NCBI RefSeq assembly: GCF_900497695.1
Contig: NZ_UIDD01000010.1
Span: 744,001-808,000, forward strand
Source: Pseudomonas wadenswilerensis
GTDB taxonomy: Bacteria > Pseudomonadota > Gammaproteobacteria > Pseudomonadales > Pseudomonadaceae
Length of the DNA stretch: 64,000 nucleotides
Reading direction: 5' to 3'
Position 1 is the stretch's first letter; every line of letters starts with the position of its first letter. A model generated the notes under the pieces. That model was given only the letters and a program-made list of their open reading frames with translations, made no database searches and was not told the origin of the DNA. Shown piece after piece: positions 51,514 to 61,340 of the stretch. The position numbers were made by a program, and so were the translations under genes.

Positions 51514-53223
51514 ATGCCCTGTTCACTCAGCATTGTTGCTGCACGCCTTGGTATCCGGCATCCGGCCGCCCTGGGTATCTTCGTCGTTTTACTGCTCATG
51601 GTGGGCCCCGCCAGCGCTCATGAACACCTAGGTGTACAGCCGCTGCGCGATCAACGCCTTTACCTTGAGCAACTCGAACAACGTCAACGCTTGCGCAAGC
51701 TGCAACGTACCGATGAGTTACCCGAGCCCGCTACCGATGTGCCAACACCCGCCGAGGCCACGCCCTGCTGGCCGCTGAACGGTGTACGCCTGGCAGGCAA
51801 CCGGGAGTTGACGTCCGCAGAGCTGGCCGCCAACGTGCAACCGCTGGTGACGCCGTGCATGGACGTGGCGCAAATCAACCTGATCCTCAAATCCATCACC
51901 CAGCAATACGTGCAAGCGGGGTATCCGACCAGCCGCCCTTACCTCGTCAACCCGCCGCAAGCCGGCACGACCCTCGACATCGAGATCGTCGAGGGCTTTG
52001 TCGAATCGATCGAGTTGGCCACCCCCGATCTGCCGCTGTCACTGAGCAGCGCATTCCCGACCTTGCTCGGCGAGCCCCTGCGTTTGACCGAACTGGAACA
52101 GGGCATGGACCAGCTGAACCGGCTGCGGGCATTCGAGCTGGGCGCCGACCTGATGCCCGGAGAACTTGAAGGCGGCACCCGCATCGTGATCACGCCACGG
52201 CAGGTCTACCCCCGCTGGCGCCTGGGGAGTACCTATGACAATCGCGGCAGCGAGCTGACCGGACGTGACCGTGTCGGTGCCAGCCTGACCCTGGACAGCC
52301 CGCTGCAGCTCAATGACTACACGCAGCTCTCGGTAACCTCGACGCTCGGTTCAGGCCCCCGCTACAGCCGCGGCTACGGCCTCTACTACAGCATCCCCTA
52401 TGGCCCCTGGACCTACGCGCTTAACCTCAACCAATTGCACTACCAGGCGCAGCTGCCGGGCCGGCGAGTGCGCAGCAGCGGCCAGAGCGATTTTTATGGC
52501 CTGAGCCTTGAGCGCAACCTGTGGCGCAACCAGTACGGCCTGCTCAGCGCCAGCCTGCGCCTGGATCAGAAACGCCAGGACAATCGTCTGGCCGGGCAAC
52601 GCCTGCAACTGCAAAGCCCGACCCTCACCAGCCTGGAAGCGGGCCTGAACCTGTTGTGGCTCGACGCCAACTTGTGGAGTGCCAATCTGGGCATTGTCCA
52701 GGGACTGGACCGGTTCGGCGCCGATAGCGCGCCCCTGGCCAGCAATGCGCCGCAGCCGCAGTTTCGCAAGTACCGCGCCAACCTCCTGCATCTGCGCCAA
52801 GGTCGTGACCCGGCTTGGCCCTGGCGCTGGCAGAGCGAACTGAACCTGCAGTACAGCCCCGATGCACTGCCTGCGGTCGAGCAGTTTCTGCTCAGCGACA
52901 ACAGCGCCGTGCGCGGCTTTCGCCAACAGGTGGCGGCAGGCGCCACGGGCGCCGTGTGGCGAAACACCCTGAGCCAGCCATTGGCCCTGGACTTGCCCGC
53001 CGGGCTGGTGATTCGCCCGCAACTGGGCATGGACCTGGGCTGGAGCAAATTCGACCACGGCCGCACTGCGCAACAACTGGCCGGTGCCCATGCCGGCCTT
53101 GAGCTGAGCCTGCCCGACAGCCTGCTCAAGCTTGACTACCAACGCGCCCTGCACGCCAGCAACACTCGCCGCCAGGACCTGGAGACCGGTTACTGGCTGC
53201 TGGAGTGGGTAATGAACATCTGA
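51514..53223 (+). CDS. TpsB outer-membrane transporter (ShlB/FhaC/HecB family)
   Basis: 569 aa. A signal peptide ends near residue 36 (GPASAHE), after an extended N-terminus. POTRA regions follow at about 80-230 (CWPLNGVRLAGNRELTSAELAANVQPLV ... TLDIEIVEGFVESIEL). A 16-strand barrel (about 240-569) carries the conserved L6-loop motif NSAVRGFRQ. FhaC-type proteins secrete the exoprotein encoded next, without ATP. The gap to the exoprotein gene is 28 bp, so the two form one operon. Confidence 0.93.
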   Translation: MPCSLSIVAARLGIRHPAALGIFVVLLLMVGPASAHEHLGVQPLRDQRLYLEQLEQRQRLRKLQRTDELPEPATDVPTPAEATPCWPLNGVRLAGNRELTSAELAANVQPLVTPCMDVAQINLILKSITQQYVQAGYPTSRPYLVNPPQAGTTLDIEIVEGFVESIELATPDLPLSLSSAFPTLLGEPLRLTELEQGMDQLNRLRAFELGADLMPGELEGGTRIVITPRQVYPRWRLGSTYDNRGSELTGRDRVGASLTLDSPLQLNDYTQLSVTSTLGSGPRYSRGYGLYYSIPYGPWTYALNLNQLHYQAQLPGRRVRSSGQSDFYGLSLERNLWRNQYGLLSASLRLDQKRQDNRLAGQRLQLQSPTLTSLEAGLNLLWLDANLWSANLGIVQGLDRFGADSAPLASNAPQPQFRKYRANLLHLRQGRDPAWPWRWQSELNLQYSPDALPAVEQFLLSDNSAVRGFRQQVAAGATGAVWRNTLSQPLALDLPAGLVIRPQLGMDLGWSKFDHGRTAQQLAGAHAGLELSLPDSLLKLDYQRALHASNTRRQDLETGYWLLEWVMNI

Positions 53224-53251
53224 TGTCCACAACAAGAAAGAGAAGACCGTG

Positions 53252-56200
53252 ATGCCCAAGACGCCCTCCCCCGCAGTACAACGGCGCAGGCTCAATCGCC
53301 TGCGCTGGATGATCGCCCTGAGCCTGATGACCCCAGGCGTCAGCCTGGCCGATAACGGCCTGCAGGCGGCAACCGGCATTGCCGGTACGCCACTGATCAC
53401 CGATCAGCACGGCGTGCCGGTGATCGACATCGTCGCCCCTAATGCCAGCGGCCTGTCGCACAACCAGTTCCTCGACTACAACGTCAACAAGCCCGGGTTG
53501 GTGTTGAACAACGCCCTGCAGGCCGGGCAATCGCAACTGGCCGGCGCCCTGGCCGCCAACCCGCAGTTCCAGGGCCAGGCCGCCTCGACCATCCTCAGTG
53601 AAGTGATCAGCCGCAACGCCTCGCGCATCGAAGGCCCCCAGGAAATCTTCGGCCGACCGGCCGATTACATCCTGGCCAACCCCAATGGCATCACCCTCAA
53701 CGGTGGCGGCTTCATCAACACCACCCGCGCAGGCTTTCTGGTCGGCACGGCCGAACTTGAAGACCAGCGCATCAAATACCTCGATACCCGCGCCGCCAAT
53801 GGCACGCTGGAGATACTCGACGCTGGCCAGAGCAACCGCGCCGGAGCCCTCGAGCTGATCGCCCCGCGCATCGAAAGCCGCGGCACGCTCGAAGCCCGGG
53901 ACGAGTTGAGCCTGGTGGTCGGACGCAACCGCATCGACGTGGCCGACGGTCAGGTCATCGAGCACCTGGCGGCGCCGGCCGGCAGTATCGATGCTCGCCT
54001 GTTCGGTGCCATGCAGGCCGGGCGCATCCGCATCCTCAGCACCGCCCTCGGCGCCGGCGTACGCATGGGCAGCAGCCAGTTGCAAGCGCGCGACGGGATC
54101 GACATGGACTCTGCCGGTACCCTGGAGATCAGCGCCAGCGCCGAGCAGCCCGGCCGCTTGTACAGCGAAAACGGCGCGGTGAACCTCAAGGCCGCCGACG
54201 ACCTGAGCCTCGACGCAGTGCGCGTGCAGGCGCCACAGGTAAACATCAAGGCCGGGAAAAATCTCACCCTCGATGCCCGGACCCGGGAAACCATCAGCCG
54301 CGAACGGCAGAGCCGCGAAGAAAAATGGTGGTTCGTCACCACCGAAACCTACGACCGCGAAAGCACCCGCACCCAGCGACAACAGGTCGGCAGCCAGATC
54401 CTGGCCAGCCAGGACATCAACCTGCAGGCGGGCGACGACCTGCGCATGGTGGCCGCTACCGTCGAGGCCGGCGGCGACCTGTCGGTCAACGTCGGCAAGG
54501 ATCTGACCATCAGCGCTGGAACCGATAGCCTGCAGGTCGATGAGCAGATCCGTCACCGCAAGCACCTGTGGCGCGGCGACAAGGACAGCAGCAGCTACCA
54601 GGAAAGCGCCCGCGCCAGCGCGCTTTCCGGTCTGCAGGTTTCCCTGACGTCCAAAGGCAGCACGCAGATTCTGGGCAGCACGCTGAACAGCGCGGGTGAC
54701 ATGAGCCTCAAGGCCGGCAATCTGGAAGTGGCCGCCGTTACCCTGAAAAGCGATGAGAACACCCGCAACTACAGTGGTGACCTGGTTTCCGGCACCTTCT
54801 TCGGCAAGAACGGGCAAACCGAGGCCAAGGGTCAACAGGGCAGTGGCAGCACCCTTCAGGCCCAAGGTGCTTTGACTGTGGCAGCTGACCAGGTGCAGAT
54901 CAAAGGCTCCAGGGTTCAGGCCAAAGGTGATGCGTTGTTGCTCAGTGAAAAAGCCCGGCTGTCGGTAGAAGCAACCCAAAACCAGTCCAGCGTTGATCAA
55001 CGCGAGACTGACAGTAAGCTGTTCGGCCTGATTACCGAGACAAGCCAACGCCAGGAACAGCGTCAGCAGGTGCTGAGCAGCGACGTTGCCTCTGAAAGCA
55101 ACCTGCGCCTGGCCAGCGCCGATGACCTGCAGGTGATAGGTTCAAGGCTCGAAGCCGGCAAGCAGCTGCACCTGCAGGCGCAGAACAACATCAGTGTCAG
55201 CACTGCCGAACAGCTTCAAAGCGTCAGCGAACAGAACCAGCAACAAGGCTTTACCGCCAGCGCCAGCCAGACCCAGGATGCCGCCGACGGCAAACCCGAC
55301 TCGCGCCAGTACACCGCCTCGGTGGGATACGGCACTGTCCGCACCGACACCACGAAAACCGATCTTGAACAGGTTGCCAGTACGCTCAAGGGCGCCGGCG
55401 TACAACTCAACAGCGGCAATGACATCAACCTCAATGGCTCCTACATCGAGGCCGTCGAGGGCGACCTGCAGCTCGATGGCCGCGCGGTCACCTTGACGGT
55501 AGCCCATGAGCAACAGTCACAGCAGACCACCAGCACCGAAAGTGGCGGCGGCCTGCGTGTCAGTGGTGGCATCGATGCCGTCGGCAGCGCCTTCGAGGGT
55601 TATCACAAGCGCCAGGTACTGGATGAACGCGCAAGCCAGGCGCAACGCAGCAGCCTGGTGGCCGCCGGTGACGTGCAATTGAAAGCCGTCAAGCTGGTCA
55701 ACGAGGCCGCCAGACTCACGGCAGGCCGGTCATTGGAGCTGCAAGCCAGCACCGTGGACAATCGTGCCGTCGACGATACCCAGGAATCCGAACTGACCCA
55801 GACCAACTGGCAAGCCAGCCTCGGCGCCAGCCTGGTGTACAAGGACCTGACCCGCCCGGTGGAAAACCTGGTCACCGGTACCGAGGCCAGTCGTTTCCAG
55901 CAGGCATCGATCGAAGACGCTCTCGCCCCGCCAACGCTGGGCGCCGACCTGGAGTTCAAGCATCTCAATCGCAAAGAACTCAAGCGCAGCAGCACGGCGC
56001 AGGTCACTGAGCTTACCGCCCAGCACATCACCCTCAAGGCCGACACCCTCAACGATACGGGCACCCAGTACCGGGCAACACAGGGACCATTGGCGATTCA
56101 GGCGCAAAGCCATCGTTTTGCTGCGGCCCAGGACAGCACTGGCAAGCGTGTCGAGCGCCTGGATGTGGACGCCGCCGTGCGCGTCGAAACCAGCACCGGC

Positions 56201-57805
56201 AGCGATATCAACCTGCGTCTTTCCGGCAAGGGCGGCTCGCTGCTGACCGACAACAGCTCGCAAACCGCACGCCCTGGCAGCCTCTACGGCCAGACCGGTA
56301 TCCAGATTCAGGTGGGCAGCGACGGTCTGTACGAGGGCACCCGTTTCAATGCCGGGGACGGTTCGCTTGAGATTTCGGCCAAGGGCAACCTGAGCCTGGT
56401 CCAGGCCAACGATCAACAACGCCAGCAGGAGAACAAACTCGAGGGCAATGCCTGGTTCAAAGCAGGCAATGCCCCCGCAGGCAGTGCCCTGGAACTGCGC
56501 GGCTACCTTGACCAGAGCAAGCTGGACAGTATCGATACCCAGGCCCGCGTGGTAGAAATTGATGCCAAGGGCAAAGTACAGCTGCAGGCGGGTGGCGCCC
56601 TCGAGCTGGTGGGTGGGCGTATTGGCAGTAGCGCGGCAAAGGTCTCGGATATCGAGTTGCAGAGCGCAGGTGCGCTGAAGGTCAGCACTGGCGTCGATAC
56701 CCACGAGGCCCAAGGCAGCAACCTTGGTGGTGGCCTGGAATTGCTGGGCAAGAGCACCAGCAATGGCAAGGGCGGTGGCCTGGGTGGTCACTTCAGCACT
56801 GGGCGGGTCGATGAAAGCAGTTCCACGGCTAGCGGGGCCAACTGGTTTGCCAAGGAGCAACTGCTGCTGAGCAGCGCCGCCGGCCAGGACGATGCGCTGA
56901 AGCTGCAAGGCGTCAAGGCATCGGCAAACCAGATCGCCGTCACTGCCCGCGAAGGCGGCGTGCTGATCGAGGCCGCCGCCAGCAGCGATCGGCGCAACAA
57001 CCTCGATCTCACCGCCGGTGCCGGTATCAACGCAGCACCGGGGGCATCCTCGCAACAGGCCAAACGCGGGCTGTATGCCCGCGGGCAGGTGAACATTGAT
57101 CGTCGTGACAACCTCACCTTCGACAACAGCCAATGGCGCGCCGGGCAAATCAGCCTGACCAGCCTGACTGACACTCGCCTTGAGGGCGTTGGCCTGGATG
57201 CCGGGCGCATCGACGGACAGGTTGGCGGTGATCTGCGCATCACCAGCCGCCAGGATCAGGTCGACAGCCTGAAAGTGGCGGTGGATGCACGCTTGAGCCA
57301 GGAGAGGAACCCACAGGGCTACATCAACGCCGCCAATGCCGTGGCTGGCCCCTTGGCTGGAAAGGTCGAGAAGCAGGTCGGCAGTGCGCTGCAGAAAGTC
57401 GACCCGAAGACTTCGCCAACCTTCACCCTCAAGGTCGAGCACACCCAGCGCAACACCGTCGCCAGTCAAAGCGCGCTCAACGCCCGTGAAGGCATCGCCC
57501 TGGAGGTGGGCGGGAGTGTACTGCTCTCCGGCGCCAGCCTGCAGGCGAACAGGGGCAAGGTGCAGCTGGGCGGCGCGCCCGTCACCCAGCAAGCCCTGCA
57601 GGGCCGTGACTATTACCGCGAGGTGGGGGTCAATGCCTCGAATGCACCGGTAGACCTGGTCAGCGGCCTGATCAATGTCTACGGTTCCGGGGGCAACGCC
57701 AACGGCGGTGAACAGCCGGTTGACCTTGGCCTGCTACGCACCAGCGGGCATGACCGCAGCAGTATCCTGGCCTCGAGTATCAAGGAGGGTGGCAAGCCGC
57801 GCTGA
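53252..57805 (+). CDS. TpsA filamentous-hemagglutinin-like exoprotein
   Basis: 1517 aa from the ATG at 53252 (a GTG precedes it directly). A signal segment LRWMIALSLMTPGVSLADN ends near residue 34. The TPS secretion domain occupies about 35-290, with motifs LSHNQFLDYNVNKPG and ADYILANPNGITLNGGGFINTTRAGFLVGT. Beyond it are haemagglutinin-type repeats with many short beta motifs (NLTLDART, GDMSLKAGNLEV, NDINLNGSYIEAVEGDLQLDG). The end (LLRTSGHDRSSILASSIKEGGKPR) shows no VENN motif and no toxin tail, and no immunity gene follows. An adhesin or hemagglutinin is more likely than a contact-inhibition toxin. Confidence 0.92.
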   Translation: MPKTPSPAVQRRRLNRLRWMIALSLMTPGVSLADNGLQAATGIAGTPLITDQHGVPVIDIVAPNASGLSHNQFLDYNVNKPGLVLNNALQAGQSQLAGALAANPQFQGQAASTILSEVISRNASRIEGPQEIFGRPADYILANPNGITLNGGGFINTTRAGFLVGTAELEDQRIKYLDTRAANGTLEILDAGQSNRAGALELIAPRIESRGTLEARDELSLVVGRNRIDVADGQVIEHLAAPAGSIDARLFGAMQAGRIRILSTALGAGVRMGSSQLQARDGIDMDSAGTLEISASAEQPGRLYSENGAVNLKAADDLSLDAVRVQAPQVNIKAGKNLTLDARTRETISRERQSREEKWWFVTTETYDRESTRTQRQQVGSQILASQDINLQAGDDLRMVAATVEAGGDLSVNVGKDLTISAGTDSLQVDEQIRHRKHLWRGDKDSSSYQESARASALSGLQVSLTSKGSTQILGSTLNSAGDMSLKAGNLEVAAVTLKSDENTRNYSGDLVSGTFFGKNGQTEAKGQQGSGSTLQAQGALTVAADQVQIKGSRVQAKGDALLLSEKARLSVEATQNQSSVDQRETDSKLFGLITETSQRQEQRQQVLSSDVASESNLRLASADDLQVIGSRLEAGKQLHLQAQNNISVSTAEQLQSVSEQNQQQGFTASASQTQDAADGKPDSRQYTASVGYGTVRTDTTKTDLEQVASTLKGAGVQLNSGNDINLNGSYIEAVEGDLQLDGRAVTLTVAHEQQSQQTTSTESGGGLRVSGGIDAVGSAFEGYHKRQVLDERASQAQRSSLVAAGDVQLKAVKLVNEAARLTAGRSLELQASTVDNRAVDDTQESELTQTNWQASLGASLVYKDLTRPVENLVTGTEASRFQQASIEDALAPPTLGADLEFKHLNRKELKRSSTAQVTELTAQHITLKADTLNDTGTQYRATQGPLAIQAQSHRFAAAQDSTGKRVERLDVDAAVRVETSTGSDINLRLSGKGGSLLTDNSSQTARPGSLYGQTGIQIQVGSDGLYEGTRFNAGDGSLEISAKGNLSLVQANDQQRQQENKLEGNAWFKAGNAPAGSALELRGYLDQSKLDSIDTQARVVEIDAKGKVQLQAGGALELVGGRIGSSAAKVSDIELQSAGALKVSTGVDTHEAQGSNLGGGLELLGKSTSNGKGGGLGGHFSTGRVDESSSTASGANWFAKEQLLLSSAAGQDDALKLQGVKASANQIAVTAREGGVLIEAAASSDRRNNLDLTAGAGINAAPGASSQQAKRGLYARGQVNIDRRDNLTFDNSQWRAGQISLTSLTDTRLEGVGLDAGRIDGQVGGDLRITSRQDQVDSLKVAVDARLSQERNPQGYINAANAVAGPLAGKVEKQVGSALQKVDPKTSPTFTLKVEHTQRNTVASQSALNAREGIALEVGGSVLLSGASLQANRGKVQLGGAPVTQQALQGRDYYREVGVNASNAPVDLVSGLINVYGSGGNANGGEQPVDLGLLRTSGHDRSSILASSIKEGGKPR

Positions 57806-57818
57806 GGCCGCCTGCCCG

Positions 57819-58466
57819 TCACCACCTGAGGTTGCGGTTCATGCGGGTTCCATCCGTCTTGAGCCAGCCGGCAGCCAGTAACACCGGGTACAGGGCCGTA
57901 CCCGGTGTTACCTCCCCCTGCAGGTTCCCGCGACGGGCCAGCAGGTCAGCATCCAGCTCACCCTGATGCTGACCCTGCAACTGCAATTGCGCCAACAGGT
58001 GCATGCCGGCCGTGCAATCAATCCGCACCCGGGCCGCGCCCAACGGCACTGACCATGGCGCAACCAGCGCCAGGTTGCGGCCAGCGATCTCACCCTGGCT
58101 GACCCGGCACTGCCGACCGCTCCCCTGCACGTCGATCCGGCCGCTCCACTCGCCCGTCAGGCGATAGGACGAAGGCATTGTGAGCGTGCGCTGCAACGGC
58201 TCGACAGCCGCGCTCCAGTTCCACGGCCAGCCAGCGACCTTGACCTGCCAGCTTTGCCCCTGGAACCCTAGCTCCACCTGCGCCCGCAGACGCCAGGGTT
58301 GCCAGTGCCAGGCAACCGGCCCCACCTGCCCCAAGCGTTGCGCCTGGCCTTGCCAAAGGCTGCCGGAAACGCCCTCGGCGGCAACGGGTGCGAGCAGCCA
58401 CCTGGCCGGCAGCCCGGCCAACACAGTCAGCGAGAACACCAGGCTGAACCAGCCGACGCGCTTCAC
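57819..58466 (-). CDS. gspN: Type II secretion system protein N (GspN)
   Basis: 215 aa from the GTG at 58466, overlapping the gspM stop by 4 bp. One N-terminal membrane helix (FSLVFSLTVLAGLPARWLLA) precedes a periplasmic domain with the GspN-type VSGSLWQGQAQRLGQVGPVAWHWQPWRL and C-terminal GEVTPGTALYPVLLAAGWLKTDG. GspN links inner- and outer-membrane T2SS parts in some systems. Last gene of the cluster; convergent with tpsA, with 13 bp between their stops. Confidence 0.8.
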   Translation of the reverse strand: MKRVGWFSLVFSLTVLAGLPARWLLAPVAAEGVSGSLWQGQAQRLGQVGPVAWHWQPWRLRAQVELGFQGQSWQVKVAGWPWNWSAAVEPLQRTLTMPSSYRLTGEWSGRIDVQGSGRQCRVSQGEIAGRNLALVAPWSVPLGAARVRIDCTAGMHLLAQLQLQGQHQGELDADLLARRGNLQGEVTPGTALYPVLLAAGWLKTDGTRMNRNLRW

Positions 58467-58849
58467 TGCTGCAGCTCCAGCTCGAAGTTCATGGCGCTCT
58501 CGGCTTGCTCCAGCGACCAACGCAGCGGACGCACGCCTTCGCGCTGCACGGCCAGTAACCAGCGCTGCAAACCTTGCTCATCGACTGCACGGCCCTTTAT
58601 CTGCCAGCTGTTTTTTTCCGCCAGCACCTCGTTGAGCACGATGCTGTTTGCCTGGGCTGATTGCTGCAGTTGCTCGACACTGAACCGCGCATCGACCTGC
58701 AAGCCGGCCGCCGACCGGGCCAGGGCCTGCCACTGCTGGGCGTCCTGCCAGCGGGCCGTGCCTTCACGAATCATCAAGGTGATGAGCAACAACCCTACCG
58801 TTACCCAGGCTGCCGGCAACAACCAGCGGCGCTGCATCCACTGACTCAT
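58463..58849 (-). CDS. gspM: Type II secretion system protein M (GspM-like)
   Basis: 128 aa from the ATG at 58849 (MSQWMQRRWLLPAAWVTVGLLLI); the frame runs further upstream inside gspL but does not look like GspM there. One membrane helix at about 10-28, then a small ferredoxin-like periplasmic domain (FSVEQLQQSAQ ... GLQRWLLAVQREGVRPLRWSLEQAE). It would pair with GspL in the inner-membrane platform. Overlaps gspL and gspN by 4 bp each. Confidence 0.82.
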   Translation of the reverse strand: MSQWMQRRWLLPAAWVTVGLLLITLMIREGTARWQDAQQWQALARSAAGLQVDARFSVEQLQQSAQANSIVLNEVLAEKNSWQIKGRAVDEQGLQRWLLAVQREGVRPLRWSLEQAESAMNFELELQQ

Positions 58850-59955
58850 GATGCCGCTCCCAGGTCGAACATCAGTTGCAGGTGATCTTCGCCACCCGCC
58901 ACTGCAACCGGCACACCGACCTGCTTGGCGATAGCCTCCCAGGTCGCGACCTCTGGCGGCTGATCGCCGCGAAGCCGCAACGTCCAGCGTTGCCCGTCGA
59001 AGCCGCTGGCGGTCATGTGCCAGGCGGGCTGCGCTTGCAGCCATTGCTGTAATGCGGCCTGCAATTGCCCGATCTGGCGCAGGCGCAGTTGGCGATCCTC
59101 CTCGGCCTGACGCTGACGCTTGAGTACCTGGGCGGCCTGACGAGGTGAAGTGACCGGCCCCGTCACCGCGAGCACTTGCGCTTTGTAGACCTCGTTCTGG
59201 CGCCATTGCTGGCTCAGCCACAGGCCGCACCAGAGCAGGCCCAACAGCGCGCACGCGGCGATCAGTCGCCAGTGCCCGGGGGCCATGGGAAGCCGCAGCC
59301 GCAGCTGACGCGAAGGGCGCAAATCAAACAGGCTGGGCAACCGCTCCAGCATGGCCAGTCGAGGTGGCCAGGCCCCCTCAAACGCTTCGCTTTGCAGGCC
59401 CGGCCATGGCGCCGGCAGGTTCGGCCCGAGCAAGGACGGCCAGGCCAGCCAGTGCTGTCGTGATTGCTCGGTTACGCCCTTGAGCAACAGCAGATCAGGG
59501 CTGCGCTGCCAGCGCAGGGCGGTGCCTGCCGGCGTATCCGCCAACAACTGAAACTCGGCCCAGCAACGCTCCACGCTTAGCCCCCAGTCCGCGCACCGGG
59601 CCAGCCACTGGCCGAGCAGCGCCTGATCGACGCTGACCAGCTCCAGCTGATTGCCCTGGCGCGAAACACAGCCACATCGGATGGACTCGGCTGGCTGCAG
59701 CAAACGCTCTTCGACCAGCAGCGGCCACTCGTCACGTTTGAGCCCCGGTGGCGCCGGAAGCTGAAAATGGCTGCACTGGTTACCCGGCAGAATCAGCACC
59801 ACGCGAGCGCCGTCAGGGCTGGGAAGCAGCCCCTCCCCGGCTTCGCGCCTGCCGTCTGCCAGGCGCAGCCAGCTCCAGGGCGCTTGCCCCTGGCCCGGTC
59901 GCAGCAGCAGCCAGTTGCTGCTGCGTGGCGTTTGCCAGCGTTCAAGCCATTTCAT
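58846..59955 (-). CDS. gspL: Type II secretion system protein L (GspL)
   Basis: 369 aa. The cytoplasmic actin-like domain fills about residues 1-215 (LLLRPGQGQAPWSWLRLADGRR ... LPGNQCSHFQLPAPPGLKRDEWPLLVEE). A single membrane helix follows at about 228-250 (LIAACALLGLLWCGLWLSQQW), then a periplasmic ferredoxin-like domain. GspL binds the ATPase GspE and recruits GspM. It overlaps gspJ as TGATG, leaving no room for gspK, which normally sits between J and L. Confidence 0.88.
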   Translation of the reverse strand: MKWLERWQTPRSSNWLLLRPGQGQAPWSWLRLADGRREAGEGLLPSPDGARVVLILPGNQCSHFQLPAPPGLKRDEWPLLVEERLLQPAESIRCGCVSRQGNQLELVSVDQALLGQWLARCADWGLSVERCWAEFQLLADTPAGTALRWQRSPDLLLLKGVTEQSRQHWLAWPSLLGPNLPAPWPGLQSEAFEGAWPPRLAMLERLPSLFDLRPSRQLRLRLPMAPGHWRLIAACALLGLLWCGLWLSQQWRQNEVYKAQVLAVTGPVTSPRQAAQVLKRQRQAEEDRQLRLRQIGQLQAALQQWLQAQPAWHMTASGFDGQRWTLRLRGDQPPEVATWEAIAKQVGVPVAVAGGEDHLQLMFDLGAAS

Positions 59956-60542
59956 CAGGGCGCCTCCGGCAGGGCGAAGGTACAGACATAAGGTGCTCCA
60001 TCACGCTTGAACTCAAGCCGCACGCCGAGATCCGGGGCGGATCGCTCGGCAGAAGGAAAGGCCAGCCAACGGCCCGATTGAAAAAAGGAGAAACTCGGCG
60101 CGGTGACCTGATCGAGCTGATCGCGTTCACGCCATTGCGGTTTACCCACCGCATACAGGTCGGCGGAGGTTTCCAGCAGCAGGCGTTGCCCGCGCGAGTC
60201 ATAACTCAGGCGCTGGCGCTGCAAGCGCGAACCGCCTTCCGCTTGCGGCCAGGCGCCGCGGGCCACCCATTGCAGTTGCAAGGTGGCGGGTTGCCAGTCC
60301 AGCCAGTTGATTGCCAGGGGCAGGCGCTGTTCATAGAGCTGGCGTAACACCGTCGAATCGAAACGCCGCTCCAGGGCCAGGCAAAAATTCAGTACCGGCG
60401 AGCCCTGCGCAGGTTGCTGCAAGCGTTCGCGCACGCCCACCCAGGCATTGACCAGCGTCGCCAGCAAGATCCCCAGCACGGCGGTCAGGGCCAGGGCCAC
60501 CAGCAGTTCAAGCAAGGTCAGGCCCTGCTGTCGGCGCTTCAT
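59955..60542 (-). CDS. gspJ: Type II secretion minor pseudopilin GspJ
   Basis: 195 aa with the type IV pilin-like N-terminus KRRQQGLTLLELLVALALTA, cleaved by the prepilin peptidase after Gly, Leu at +1 and Glu at +5. The globular part has SYDSRGQRLLLETSADLYAVG. Length and position after gspI fit GspJ. With GspI and GspK it normally caps the pseudopilus. Overlaps gspI by 4 bp (ATGA) and gspL by 1 bp. Confidence 0.86.
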   Translation of the reverse strand: MKRRQQGLTLLELLVALALTAVLGILLATLVNAWVGVRERLQQPAQGSPVLNFCLALERRFDSTVLRQLYEQRLPLAINWLDWQPATLQLQWVARGAWPQAEGGSRLQRQRLSYDSRGQRLLLETSADLYAVGKPQWRERDQLDQVTAPSFSFFQSGRWLAFPSAERSAPDLGVRLEFKRDGAPYVCTFALPEAP

Positions 60543-60904
60543 GGGCGCACCAGGAAGATGCGGTACTGGCCGAGGGGATCGCGCCCGTCACGGTCGGCAA
60601 ACAGGTGCAACTCACCACGGCGCAGGTTGCGTACTCCGGTGGAGGTCAGTTGCAGTTGCCAATGACAGTGGCCATCGCCCTGCTGCAATTGCCCGGCAAC
60701 GCTGTTCTGCATCGGCCAATAGCGCTCAACGGCGAAACGCGCCTGCAGCTCGCGGGCGCAAAACACGCCCAGGCGGTGTTGCTGCACGCTCTGCTGCACC
60801 GCCAGACGCTGGCGCAGCACCTGGCTGGTCATGATTGCCAGGGCTGCGGCAATGCCCAGGGCCACGGTCACCTCCAAAAGGGTGAAACCTCGTTGCGCAC
60901 GCAT
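60539..60904 (-). CDS. gspI: Type II secretion minor pseudopilin GspI
   Basis: 121 aa from the ATG at 60904 (a GTG directly precedes it), overlapping the gspH stop as TGATG. N-terminal prepilin motif RAQRGFTLLEVTVALGIAAA with Glu at +5. Short globular domain with HCHWQLQLTSTGVRNLRRGELHLF. Position and length fit GspI. Confidence 0.87.
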   Translation of the reverse strand: MRAQRGFTLLEVTVALGIAAALAIMTSQVLRQRLAVQQSVQQHRLGVFCARELQARFAVERYWPMQNSVAGQLQQGDGHCHWQLQLTSTGVRNLRRGELHLFADRDGRDPLGQYRIFLVRP

Positions 60905-61338
60905 CACCGTGGTGCCCTGTGCAGTTGGCCATCACCGCTCCAGTGCCAGCGCTGGGTACCCTCAGGCCAGTGCCAGTTCAAGACAGCACTGCGCGCAACG
61001 CCGTAGGCCGAGAACACCAGTCGTGGCTCGTGGCTGGCAGGCCAGTCGGCGTGCAAAGCTGGCGGCCAGTCGCCCAAGGCGACGGTCTCGAGCTGCCAGC
61101 GCTCATCGACCCGACGGACAAATTCGGGACGGCTGCCATTCCAGCGCAAGCCACGAATCTCCCCGCCATGCAGCGCCAGCTCCGCCTGCTGGCGGCTGGC
61201 GCTGGCAAGGCGCTCAAGAGCCTGCTGCATCGGCGCCTTGCCACTGTCGAGCCAGGCAATACTCAGGGTACTCATCAGCCCGGCGATCAGCAGCACCACG
61301 AGCATCTCCAGCAGGGTAAAACCACGCTCGCCGCGCAT
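60904..61338 (-). CDS. gspH: Type II secretion minor pseudopilin GspH
   Basis: 144 aa with prepilin motif RGERGFTLLEMLVVLLIAGLM. The globular domain has ALHGGEIRGLRWNGSRPEFVRR, as in GspH. It lies 2 bp after the gspG stop. GspH is thought to join the pseudopilus body to its tip. Confidence 0.88.
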   Translation of the reverse strand: MRGERGFTLLEMLVVLLIAGLMSTLSIAWLDSGKAPMQQALERLASASRQQAELALHGGEIRGLRWNGSRPEFVRRVDERWQLETVALGDWPPALHADWPASHEPRLVFSAYGVARSAVLNWHWPEGTQRWHWSGDGQLHRAPR

Positions 61339-61340
61339 GC

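Noticed and set aside
53126..57592. Two long minus-strand frames opposite tpsA
   Set aside because: tpsA has clear secretion-domain motifs and its frame is continuous; the antisense frames reflect codon bias of repeat-rich DNA.
57600..57818. CDI-type toxin/immunity module at the end of tpsA
   Set aside because: No VENN motif, no toxin-like tail and no small downstream gene; the next gene is the convergent gspN.
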